Shown here: positions 7,446-14,645 of the stretch, one piece after another
Layout of the letters: every line of letters starts with the position of its first letter
Numbering within the stretch: the first letter of the stretch is position 1
Assembly (NCBI RefSeq): GCF_000519205.1
Contig: NZ_KI912599.1
Location: forward strand, 189,069-227,882
Length of the DNA stretch: 38,814 nucleotides
Direction of reading: 5' to 3'
DNA from: Amycolatopsis taiwanensis DSM 45107
Lineage (GTDB): Bacteria; Actinomycetota; Actinomycetes; Mycobacteriales; Pseudonocardiaceae
Translations under genes and position numbers: made by a program
Notes under the pieces: generated by a model
The model's input: only the letters and a program-made list of their open reading frames with translations
Told to the model about the DNA's origin: nothing
Database searches by the model: none

Positions 7446-8836
7446 AACCCACCGGGAAAGCGAAGGAGCGCAGGCTGCTCCTGCGCAGGCGGATCGCGCT
7501 GACCACCGGGTTGATCGTGGCCACCGCGATCCTCGCGGTGAGCGCCATCGCCTGGCTGGTGACCGACGACAACCTGCGCGGTGAAGTGGACCAGGCGCTG
7601 CTCACCCGGCTGCCGCAGCCCGGCCGGCGAGGGCAGTTGCCCAAGTTCGACGGGCTCTGCACCAATCCCGACAGCCAGCCCCTGCAACGGTTCACCGAGG
7701 GGGTGGAGCTTTTCAACCCCGACGGCAGCGTGTGCGCTCCGTCCTCTTTGGACAAGGTGGTCAAACTGCCGGCCGACGGCGCGGTGACCGCCCCCGCGCT
7801 GCGCGACGGCGTCACCGTTTCCGGGGTCAAGGTGCGCGTGCTGCTCTACCCGATCGGCAACGGCCGGGTCGTGGCGGTCAGCCGTCCGCTGACCGACATC
7901 GACAACGCGCTCAACCAACTGCGCAACGCGCTGATCGTGACCGCCCTGCTCAGCGTGGCGCTGGCCGGGACCGTCGCGCTGCTGCTCACGCGCGCCGCAC
8001 TGGTGCCCGTGGAACGACTCACCGAAACGGTTGAACACATTGCGCGCACGGAGGATCTCGAAACACCCGTGGATGTGACCGGCCGTGACGAGGCGGGCCG
8101 GCTCGGCCGGGCCTTCACCGCGATGACGGCCGCCCTGTCCGATTCCCGCCGCCGCCAGCGGGACCTGGTCGCCGACGCCGCGCACGAGCTCCGCACCCCG
8201 CTGACCAGCCTGCGCACCAACGTCGAGCTTCTCGCGCGCAGCGAGCAACGCGGCCGCCCGCTGCCGGACGGGCATCGCGCCAAGATCATGGCCAGCCTGC
8301 AGTCGCAGACCGTGGAGTTCAGCGCCCTGGTCGAGGAACTGGTCATGCTCGCCCGCGACGAGCGCGAGCTGAGCCGGGTGGAGGTCGACGTGGACGACGT
8401 GCTGGCCCGCGCGGTCCGACGGGCCGGCAGCCGCGCCGGCGGTCACCGCTTCGACGTCGAGGTCGCGCCGTGGCAGGTCATCGGTGACCCGCCCTCGCTG
8501 GAACGGCTGGCGTTGAACCTGCTCGACAACGCGGTGAAGTTCTCGCCGTCCGGGTCGACGATCGAGGTGCGCAGCGCGCCGGGCTGGCTCACCATCCGCG
8601 ACCAGGGCCCCGGCATCCCGGCCGAGCATCGCGAGCACGTCTTCGACCGGTTCTGGCGATCCCCGGAAGCGCGCGGTATGCCCGGTTCCGGGCTGGGCCT
8701 GGCGATCGTCGCCAACACGGTCACGGCGCACGGCGGCACGGTCGAGATCGTCGAGCCGCCGGACGGGCGCGGCTGCTGCGTGCGGGTCGAGCTGCCGGTG
8801 CGGCCCGCGGCCCGCGACGGTCAGGAAATCGGGTAG
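7442..8836 (+). CDS. mprB: Sensor histidine kinase (MprB-like)
   Basis: A 464-residue membrane sensor kinase. It has a basic N-terminus, a first membrane helix at about 19-40, an extracytoplasmic sensor region to about 160, a second helix at 163-183, a HAMP linker, the HisKA phospho-site H248 in ADAAHELRTPLTSLRTNVEL (nearly the MprB wording), and a HATPase with N363 (NLLDNAVKF), DQGPGIP (387-393) and GSGLGL (415-420). It should phosphorylate the adjacent response regulator in response to a cell-envelope signal. The start is GTG, overlapping the regulator stop by 4 nt, so translation is coupled. Confidence 0.92.
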   Translation: MKPTGKAKERRLLLRRRIALTTGLIVATAILAVSAIAWLVTDDNLRGEVDQALLTRLPQPGRRGQLPKFDGLCTNPDSQPLQRFTEGVELFNPDGSVCAPSSLDKVVKLPADGAVTAPALRDGVTVSGVKVRVLLYPIGNGRVVAVSRPLTDIDNALNQLRNALIVTALLSVALAGTVALLLTRAALVPVERLTETVEHIARTEDLETPVDVTGRDEAGRLGRAFTAMTAALSDSRRRQRDLVADAAHELRTPLTSLRTNVELLARSEQRGRPLPDGHRAKIMASLQSQTVEFSALVEELVMLARDERELSRVEVDVDDVLARAVRRAGSRAGGHRFDVEVAPWQVIGDPPSLERLALNLLDNAVKFSPSGSTIEVRSAPGWLTIRDQGPGIPAEHREHVFDRFWRSPEARGMPGSGLGLAIVANTVTAHGGTVEIVEPPDGRGCCVRVELPVRPAARDGQEIG

Positions 8837-8851
8837 GCCACGTCGGCCTAC
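8833..8851 (+). terminator. Hairpin at the kinase stop codon
   Basis: GTAGGCC-ACGTC-GGCCTAC, a perfect 7-bp stem with a 5-nt loop that includes the TAG stop codon. There is no T-run, so it may be a weak factor-assisted terminator or an RNA 3'-end stabiliser for the two-component operon. Confidence 0.4.
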
Positions 8852-9155
8852 GACGGGGGTCCGCTGGTGGCGTCACCCGTCGCCTGCCCAGTTCGGCCGC
8901 GAGCGTAGGCGGAATGCGCGCCATCACCACCGGCATGGCGCCCGCGACCGCCGCCGCGAGCCGATCGTGCTCAGCCATTATGATCTCCCTTGCACGTCGG
9001 TCAGCGAGCGGAGACTACCGCGCAGGTCCGACAAAATCGGCGCGCGTCAAACCTCGTTCCTTTCGGCGTGGATGGTCGTGGCGGATTTCCGCCAGCCATG
9101 GCGATATCCGGGTGGGCATCATGGGAGTGTGCACCGCAAACGCGAAGGGATGACC
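8852..9155. other. Gap with a possible gene remnant on the minus strand
   Basis: No confident gene. On the minus strand an ATG at 8978 follows AGGGAGATCATA and opens a frame starting MAEHDRLAAAVAGAMPVVMA, which looks like a genuine amphipathic N-terminus for about 32 residues. It then turns into an Arg/Pro-rich shadow of the kinase gene and ends at 8721. This may be a short convergent gene or the 5' stub of a truncated one. The plus strand shows nothing but the leader of the methyltransferase gene. Confidence 0.3.
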
Positions 9156-9641
9156 ATGTCACACACCACTATGGACAGTCCCGTCGGTCCGCTGACGCTG
9201 GTCGCCGCGGGCGGCGCCCTCACCGGCCTGTACATGGACCGGCAACGTTACCGGCCATCGGAAGAGACCTTCGGCGATCGTGACGACGAGCCGTTCGCCG
9301 GCGCGATCCGGCAGCTGGAGGAGTATTTCGCCGGTAAGCGCACGGACTTCGACCTGGACCTGGCGCCGCGGGGAACCCCGTTCCAGCGCACGGTGTGGGC
9401 CGCCCTGCGCGAGATTCCGTACGGAGAGACGGTCTCCTACGGCGAACTCGCCGGGCTGATCGGGCGCCCGGGCTCGGCGCGGGCGGTCGGCGCGGCCAAC
9501 GGCCGGAACCCGATCGGCATCATCGTGCCCTGCCACCGGGTGGTCGGCTCGACCGGCGACCTCACCGGCTACGGCGGTGGCCTGGACCGCAAGCGGCACC
9601 TGCTCGATTTCGAACGCCGCGCCGCCGTCGTGTCCGGTTAG
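9156..9641 (+). CDS. ogt: Methylated-DNA--protein-cysteine methyltransferase
   Basis: A 161-residue suicide repair enzyme that transfers alkyl groups from O6-alkylguanine in DNA to its own cysteine. The active site IIVPCHRVV holds C126; the helix-turn-helix and Asn hinge region GSARAVGAANGRNP and the distal GGLDRKRHLL segment are intact. The ATG at 9156 was preferred because AAGGGA sits 5 nt upstream; another in-frame ATG is two codons earlier. The gene is convergent with the cysteine desulfurase, with 8 bp between stop codons. Single-domain (Ogt type), without an Ada methylphosphotriester domain. Confidence 0.95.
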   Translation: MSHTTMDSPVGPLTLVAAGGALTGLYMDRQRYRPSEETFGDRDDEPFAGAIRQLEEYFAGKRTDFDLDLAPRGTPFQRTVWAALREIPYGETVSYGELAGLIGRPGSARAVGAANGRNPIGIIVPCHRVVGSTGDLTGYGGGLDRKRHLLDFERRAAVVSG

Positions 9642-9649
9642 GACAGTCG

Positions 9650-10843
9650 TCAATAGCGGGCATGGCTTCGGGCCGCCGCGACGATCAGCTCCGCGGCCCG
9701 GTCGAGTTCGGCCCGCGTGCTCCAGCGACCCAGGGACAGGCGCAGCGCGGACAGGCTGCGGTCGGCGTCGAAACCCATCGCGGCCAGTACCGGGGAAGGC
9801 TCGTGATCCCCGCTGTGGCAGGCGGAACCGGTCGACGCGGCGATCTCCGGCACGGCGGCGAGCAACTCGTGTCCGGTGGTGCCCGGAATGCTGACGTTGA
9901 GCGTGTTCGGCAGGCGAGCCTCGACCGGCCCGTTCAGCAGCACCCGGCCCGGCAACCCCGCGCTGAGCTGCCCGTGTAGGTGGTCCCGCAGGCGCCGGAT
10001 GCGGTGGTGGCCGGCGGCGGCGAGCTCGTGGGTGGCGACCTGCGCGGCGGCGCCGAGGGCGACGGCGAGCGCGACGTTCTCGGTACCCGCGCGCAGCCCG
10101 TGCTCCTGCCCGCCGCCGTAGATCAACGGCTCCAGCGGCAGGCCCGGCCGCAGGCACAGCGCGGCGATGCCTTTGGGTGCGTACATCTTGTGCCCCACCA
10201 CGGTCAGCAGGTCCACGCCGAGCCGGGTCGCCTCGATCGGGATCTTTCCGGCCGCCTGCGCGGCATCGCAGTGGAACAGCGCGCCGTGCCGGTGCGTGAT
10301 CTGGGCGAGCTCGTCGACGGGCTGGAGTGCGCCGGTCTCGTTGTTGGCCAACATGATCGAAACGAGCACGGTTTCCTCGCTGAGCGCGGCGTCCAGGTCG
10401 GCGGGGTCGACCAGGCCGTCATGGCTCACCGGAAGGTAGGTCACCTCGACGCCGTGCCAGCGGCTGAGAGCCTGGCAGGTGCGCAGGATCGCGGGATGCT
10501 CGGTGCACTGGGTGACGATCCGCGGCCGGTCCCATCCGGAGGCGAGGGCGACGCCGCGTAACGCGAGGTTGTCGGCCTCGGATCCGGAGCCGGTGAACAC
10601 CACGAGCGCGTCCGGCGCGCCCACCAGCGTGGCCACCTGCTCGCGGGCTCGCTGCAGCGCCGAGCGCGGCACGACGCCGTAGTGGTGATCGCTGGACGGG
10701 TTGCCGAACGCCCCGCCCAGGAACGGCAGCATCGCCGTCGTGGCGGCGGGATCTATCGGCGTGGTGGCGTTGTAGTCGAGGTAGATCGGGCCGTAGGCGA
10801 GTCCGTCCCGGACCGTGGAGACGCGCCCTTCCGCGGAGTCCAT
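9650..10843 (-). CDS. Cysteine desulfurase (NifS/IscS type)
   Basis: A 397-residue PLP enzyme that takes sulfur from L-cysteine to form a persulfide and alanine. It has YLDYNATTPID near the start, H116 (CTEHPAI), D193 and Q196 (HCDAAQ), the PLP lysine K219 in VVGHKMYAPKG, and the catalytic C342 in STGSACHSGDHEPS. The short Cys loop suits a group II or discrete sulfur-donor enzyme, but I would not assign it firmly. The ATG at 10843 has AGGAGG 8 nt upstream; the GTG three codons earlier lies inside that Shine-Dalgarno sequence. It is divergent from a cysteine ligase-like gene, and no IscU, SufU or thiolase partner lies beside it. Confidence 0.94.
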   Translation of the reverse strand: MDSAEGRVSTVRDGLAYGPIYLDYNATTPIDPAATTAMLPFLGGAFGNPSSDHHYGVVPRSALQRAREQVATLVGAPDALVVFTGSGSEADNLALRGVALASGWDRPRIVTQCTEHPAILRTCQALSRWHGVEVTYLPVSHDGLVDPADLDAALSEETVLVSIMLANNETGALQPVDELAQITHRHGALFHCDAAQAAGKIPIEATRLGVDLLTVVGHKMYAPKGIAALCLRPGLPLEPLIYGGGQEHGLRAGTENVALAVALGAAAQVATHELAAAGHHRIRRLRDHLHGQLSAGLPGRVLLNGPVEARLPNTLNVSIPGTTGHELLAAVPEIAASTGSACHSGDHEPSPVLAAMGFDADRSLSALRLSLGRWSTRAELDRAAELIVAAARSHARY

Positions 10844-10870
10844 GACGCGCACCTCCTCGCCCTGCCTTAT

Positions 10871-10917
10871 CGGGCTTGTCGGGGGCCCCGCTGGTCTGCG
10901 GGCTCACCACAGGCCCG
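10871..10917. promoter_or_regulatory. Inverted repeat between divergent cysteine genes
   Basis: CGGGCTTGT (10871-10879) and ACAGGCCCG (10909-10917) pair at 8 of 9 positions plus one G:T; the loop contains GGGGCCCC. It lies near the desulfurase start in the 218-bp divergent gap shared with the cysteine ligase homologue. It could be an operator or a leader hairpin. A TATTCC element near 10940 is a weak -10 candidate for the rightward gene. Confidence 0.3.
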
Positions 10918-11061
10918 GACCCACGAGCCCCAGACCCAACTATTCCACTCGAAGATTGGCGCAGCAGGGCTGAACGGCCACCCGTCGCGCCGCTTCGGCA
11001 TTGACCGGCCGTACCCACCGGACGCACGATTTCGGTGAGTAACGACCACGATGGAGGCGAG

Positions 11062-12177
11062 ATGGCACACTCGGCCGGAATGGTGCTGGCGGGCCGCCGA
11101 TTCACGCTGCTGGACCGGGCGCGCATCTACACCTGCGGGATCACCCCCTACGACGTGACCCACCTCGGCCACGCGTCGACGTTCGTCTGGGTGGACACCC
11201 TCGCCCGTGTGCTGCGGAAGTTCCTCGGTGTCGAGCCGATCGTGTGCCGCAACGTGACCGACGTCGACGACGTGTTGAACGCCGCGGCCCTACGCGCGGG
11301 AACGCGCTACGACGATTTCGCCGCGTTCCAGCAGTTCCAGTTCGAAGGCGACATGTCGGCACTGAACGTCCGCGCGCCCGAGCACGAGCCGTGGGTGCAC
11401 CGGTACATCGGCGCGGTCGTCCGGCTCGTCGAAGCCCTGGTGGCGGCCGGAGCCGCCTACCCGCGCGGAGGCAGCGTCTACTTCCGGGGCCGGCAGGTGC
11501 TCGGGCGCTCGGGGCTGGCCGAGTCCGAGGCGCTGAAGCTGTCCGCCGAGTACGGGGGCCGCCCCGACGACCCGGCCAAGGACGATCCGTTCGACGTGGC
11601 GGTGTGGCAGGCCGCCGAGCCGGGGCATCCGGCGTGGCCTTCGCCGTGGGGAGACGGTCGGCCCGGCTGGCACGCCGAATGCGCCGCGATGGCGATGTCC
11701 GTGTTCGGGCCCGCCGTCGACGTCCACGCGGGCGGGGCCGACCTGCGCTTCCCGCACCACGCGTACCACGCCGCCATGGCCGAGACGTTCAGCGGCGTGG
11801 CGCCGTACGCGCGGGCGTGGTTCCACGCCGGGACGGTGACCGTGTCCGGCGCCAAGATGGCCAAGTCCGCGGGCAACCTGGTGCTGCTTTCCGACCTGCT
11901 GGCCGAATGGCCCGCCGCGGTGGTGCGGGTGATGATCCTGGATCGGCCGTGGGCGCGGACCTGGGACTACCACCCGGACCTGCTGGCGCATGCCGCCGGA
12001 CGGCTGGAGGACCTGCACCGCGCGGCCGGGCGCAGCGCCGGTACGAGTTCGCCCGCGCCCGACGAGCTGCGCCGGGTGCTCAGCGAAGATCTCGACGTGC
12101 CCGCCGCGCTCGACCTCGCCATCGAGGCGGGCGGCGAGGCGGCCCGCACCCTGATTCCCGCCCTCGGCCTAACCTGA
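11062..12177 (+). CDS. Cysteinyl-tRNA synthetase-like cysteine ligase (MshC-like paralogue)
   Basis: A 371-residue class I aminoacyl-tRNA synthetase-fold protein. It has the signature TCGITPYDVTHLGHAST (HIGH motif as HLGH), NVTDVDD, GRPGWHAECAAMAM, GGADLRFPHH, and KMAKSAGN in place of KMSKS. These wordings are closer to MshC, the cysteine:glucosaminyl-inositol ligase of mycothiol synthesis, than to CysS. It ends soon after the catalytic domain, so the anticodon-binding domain of CysS (about 460 residues) is absent; it is also shorter than MshC (about 410). Zn-ligand Cys and His positions are kept, but the Glu of CysS is His here (PHHAYH). It probably activates cysteine as the adenylate and joins it to an amine. 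The start ATG is 4 nt after GGAGG; a GTG at 11035 has no ribosome site. Confidence 0.85.
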   Translation: MAHSAGMVLAGRRFTLLDRARIYTCGITPYDVTHLGHASTFVWVDTLARVLRKFLGVEPIVCRNVTDVDDVLNAAALRAGTRYDDFAAFQQFQFEGDMSALNVRAPEHEPWVHRYIGAVVRLVEALVAAGAAYPRGGSVYFRGRQVLGRSGLAESEALKLSAEYGGRPDDPAKDDPFDVAVWQAAEPGHPAWPSPWGDGRPGWHAECAAMAMSVFGPAVDVHAGGADLRFPHHAYHAAMAETFSGVAPYARAWFHAGTVTVSGAKMAKSAGNLVLLSDLLAEWPAAVVRVMILDRPWARTWDYHPDLLAHAAGRLEDLHRAAGRSAGTSSPAPDELRRVLSEDLDVPAALDLAIEAGGEAARTLIPALGLT

Positions 12178-12200
12178 CGCCCGAACCCCACCCACCCCAC

Positions 12201-12590
12201 CCCAGTACTCGCCTCCTCGACCCCAGAACTCACCTTCCTGAACCCGGAACTCGTCTCCCCGACCCCGGAACTCGCCGTCCTAAACCGGAAATTCGCCGTC
12301 CTGAATCCGGAACTCGGCTTCCTGGACCGGGGACTCGCCGTCCTGGACCCGGAATTCGCCGTCCTGGACCCGGAACTCGGCGTCCTGGCCGGGAACTCAG
12401 TGTCCTGGACCCGGAACTCAGTGTCCTGGACCGGGGACACGCCCGAGCCCCGGCGTGTCCCCGCTCCAGGCGTCTGTGTGCCCGCTCCAGGCGTCTGTGT
12501 CCCCGCTCCAGGCGTGTGTATGCCCGGTTCAGGGGCGTGTGTTCTGGGTTCAGGGGCGTGTGTGCCGGGTTCAGGCGTCCGAGTTCCGGG
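12201..12590. repeat. 21-bp repeat array C, two opposed halves
   Basis: The 477-bp gap between the ligase and Nudix genes is filled by about 11-12 units in one orientation (CCGGAACTCGCCGTCCTGGA type, 12201-12443), then about 7 units in the reverse orientation (GTGTCCCCGCTCCAGGCGTC type, 12452-12590). The period is 21 bp almost throughout, so all frames stay open and encode heptad-like Pro/Arg repeats that are not credible proteins. Confidence 0.85.
12425..12470. repeat. Long hairpin at the orientation switch of array C
   Basis: CCTGGACCGGGGACACGCC (12425-12443), an 8-nt loop, then GGCGTGTCCCCGCTCCAGG (12452-12470). The 19-nt arms pair at 18 positions with one C:C mismatch. It arises where the two opposed halves of the array meet. 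It may stop transcription in both directions or form a cruciform. Confidence 0.85.
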
Positions 12591-12640
12591 GTTGGGACCG
12601 TCGGTGCAGGAAAGTAGTCGGGGCGCCGGGGACGAGGCAC

Positions 12641-12646
12641 TAGTCT
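12641..12646 (+). promoter_or_regulatory. Candidate -10 element for a leaderless Nudix transcript
   Basis: TAGTCT (TANNNT type) lies 8 nt before the GTG start, and there is no Shine-Dalgarno sequence, so a leaderless mRNA starting at the GTG is plausible. Confidence 0.4.
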
Positions 12647-12654
12647 TGTCGGGC

Positions 12655-13203
12655 GTGACCCCACTCGAGACTCTGCTGGCCCGGTTCTGCCCTCAGAACG
12701 AGAACGAGGCCGCCGACGTGGCGCGCATCCACGAACTGGTGGCCGCGACGGACGATCCGTGGCAGCGCTCGATTCCGCTGCACATCACGGCTTCCGCGAT
12801 GATCGTGCATCCCGCCACCGAGCGGGTGCTGCTGCGCTGGCACCGGCGGCAGCGCGCGTGGCTGCAGGTCGGCGGGCACGGCGACGAGGGGGAGACCGAC
12901 CCGGTCGCCGTCGCGCTGCGAGAAGGGCGCGAGGAGACCGGGCTCGAGGATCTCGTTCCGTGGCCCGATGCCGCGATCGTGCATGTGGTGATCGTTCCGG
13001 TGCCGGCGACGACGGACGATCCCGAGCACGAGCACGCCGACGTGAGGTTCGTGCTGGCCACGGCGAACCCGGACGCCGTGCGACCGGAGCGGCCGGACGC
13101 GCCGCTGCGCTGGCTCACCCTGCCCGAGGCACAGGCGGTCACCACCGAGGACAACGTGCGTGAAACGCTTGCCCGCACAGAAAAGCTGTTCTCCTCTCGC
13201 TGA
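12655..13203 (+). CDS. Nudix hydrolase
   Basis: A 182-residue Nudix-fold hydrolase, cleaving nucleoside diphosphates linked to another group. The Nudix helix is at about 73-97: GGHGDEGETDPVAVALREGR followed by EETGLEDL, one residue longer than the textbook box but with the REXXEE core. The C-terminal EHEHADVRFVL and LRWLTLPEA segments fit the fold. The GTG start was chosen because the long open frame upstream is only repeat array C, and a TAGTCT box 8 nt upstream suggests leaderless expression. It is bracketed by repeat arrays C and D. The substrate is unknown. Confidence 0.9.
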   Translation: MTPLETLLARFCPQNENEAADVARIHELVAATDDPWQRSIPLHITASAMIVHPATERVLLRWHRRQRAWLQVGGHGDEGETDPVAVALREGREETGLEDLVPWPDAAIVHVVIVPVPATTDDPEHEHADVRFVLATANPDAVRPERPDAPLRWLTLPEAQAVTTEDNVRETLARTEKLFSSR

Positions 13204-13298
13204 CTCCACTTCGGACTTGCCCCGCTTTGACCAAGGGCATGGCGGACAGTGGTGAGCAACTCGACCGTGCCCGTCCGGCGTCGGTCCGGCCTTCCCCT

Positions 13299-13632
13299 CG
13301 CGTGTCCCCGGCCCAGGCATCTGTGTTCCCGCTCCAGGAGCGCATGTTCCCACTTCAGGCCCGCGTGTTCCCGGTTCAGGCCCGCGTGTTCCCGCTTCAG
13401 GACTGTGTTCCCGCTTCAGGACTGTGTTCCCGCTTCAGGACTGTGTTCCCGGTTCAGGCGTCTGTGTCCCCGGTTCAGGAGGGGTGTGTCCTCGCTCCAG
13501 GAACCCGTGTGCCCGGTCCGAGGAGAGTGTGTTCCGGGCTCAGGAACCCGTGTTCCCGGTTGAGGAGGATGTGTTCCCGGTTCAGGAGTGCGTCGTTCGG
13601 GTTCGGGAGGGTGTGTTCCCGGTTGGGGCGCG
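13299..13632. repeat. 21-bp repeat array D
   Basis: The gap between the Nudix and methyltransferase genes (13204-13691) holds about 16 units in the C-rich orientation, for example GCGTGTTCCCGGTTCAGG. Three tandem copies of a 19-bp version (GTGTTCCCGCTTCAGGACT) lie near 13400-13460, and later units are more diverged. No spacers lie between units and no gene is supported here. Confidence 0.85.
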
Positions 13633-13691
13633 CATGACCCCCTTGTGTTTCACTGCTTGCGTCGCGTTGGCGTGCAATCCGGAGGTGGACC

Positions 13692-14516
13692 GTGTCGCTG
13701 CCCGCCGTGAGCAGGACGGCCGTGGGCGTAGCGGGCATGCGCGCGCTGGAGAACAACCGGCCGGACCGGTTGTTCGACGACCCGTACGCGCTGGCATTCT
13801 TCGAAGCCGGTCGCGCCCTGTACTCGAAACTGGATGACGGCGAGTCGAACTCGACCACCGCCCTCGGCTCGATCTTCTCCGCACAGGTCGCCATCCGCAC
13901 GCGGTTCTTCGACGACTACCTGCTCGACGCCGCTCGAAGCGGATGTGAACAGGTGGTGCTCCTGGCGGCGGGCCTGGATGCTCGCGCGTTCCGCCTGCCA
14001 TGGCCGGACCAAGCTCGGCTGTTCGAATTGGATCTACCGGATGTCCTGGAATTCAAGGAGAGCGTGCTGGCGCGCCAGTCGGCGAAGCCGCGTTGCACTC
14101 GGACCGTCATCCCGGTGGATCTCCGTGACGAGTGGTCCGGCAAGCTTCTCGCGGCCGGATTCCGGCCCACGAAACCCACCGTGTGGCTCGCGGAAGGGCT
14201 GCTCATCTACCTGTCCTATGACGAGGCCGAGCGGCTGCTCATTACCGTCGACGAGTTGTCCGCGCCGGGTAGCCAGGTGTCTTTCGAACATCGTCCCCAA
14301 AACGCCGACGAGATCCTCTCGCATGCCCGCGTGGTGCCCGGCGCGGAACATCTGACCAGCCTGTGGAAGGGCGGGTTGGGCGGCCGGTCCGTGGCGTGGC
14401 TGGAAAAACGTGGCTGGCAGGTGCGGGCTCACCCGAGGTCGTCGCTTGCCGCCGCGTACGGTCGCCCGTCCGGTGAGACCTCCGACGCAGGCTTCCTCAC
14501 GGCTACCCGCAATTGA
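13692..14516 (+). CDS. SAM-dependent methyltransferase (TIGR00027/LCMT-like)
   Basis: A 274-residue class I methyltransferase of the actinobacterial TIGR00027 (leucine carboxyl methyltransferase-like) family. Motifs in order: SRTAVGVAGMRALEN at the N-terminus, motif I VVLLAAGLDARAFRLPW, acidic LFELDLPDVLEFK, IPVDLRDEW, and WLAEGLLIYL. It should transfer a methyl group from SAM to an unknown, possibly carboxylate, acceptor; the family is multi-copy in actinomycetes and poorly characterised. The GTG start has GGAGG 7 nt upstream. Array D lies directly before it. Confidence 0.92.
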   Translation: MSLPAVSRTAVGVAGMRALENNRPDRLFDDPYALAFFEAGRALYSKLDDGESNSTTALGSIFSAQVAIRTRFFDDYLLDAARSGCEQVVLLAAGLDARAFRLPWPDQARLFELDLPDVLEFKESVLARQSAKPRCTRTVIPVDLRDEWSGKLLAAGFRPTKPTVWLAEGLLIYLSYDEAERLLITVDELSAPGSQVSFEHRPQNADEILSHARVVPGAEHLTSLWKGGLGGRSVAWLEKRGWQVRAHPRSSLAAAYGRPSGETSDAGFLTATRN

Positions 14517-14645
14517 TCAAAAGTCGCGCAATTGCCGCGAAATGCGTGACACGCGCTGTGTTCACCCGATCACCCGTGAACCGGCCACGGCGTCCGCCCG
14601 TGTAACCCGAGGAAATGCCGGCTGCACACGAAAGGATTTTTGGTC

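Noticed and set aside
11062..12177. A true cysteinyl-tRNA synthetase
   Set aside because: The protein ends after the catalytic domain and has the MshC-like TPYDVTHLGHA signature; the anticodon-binding domain is missing.
12201..13632. Repeat arrays as CRISPR arrays
   Set aside because: Units are contiguous with a 19-21-bp period, there are no unique spacers between them and no cas genes in the window.
12181..13837. Long Pro/Arg-rich open frames through arrays C and D, including N-terminal extensions of the Nudix protein
   Set aside because: The 21-bp period keeps all frames open by arithmetic; the translations are heptad repeats with no domain, and credible starts exist downstream.
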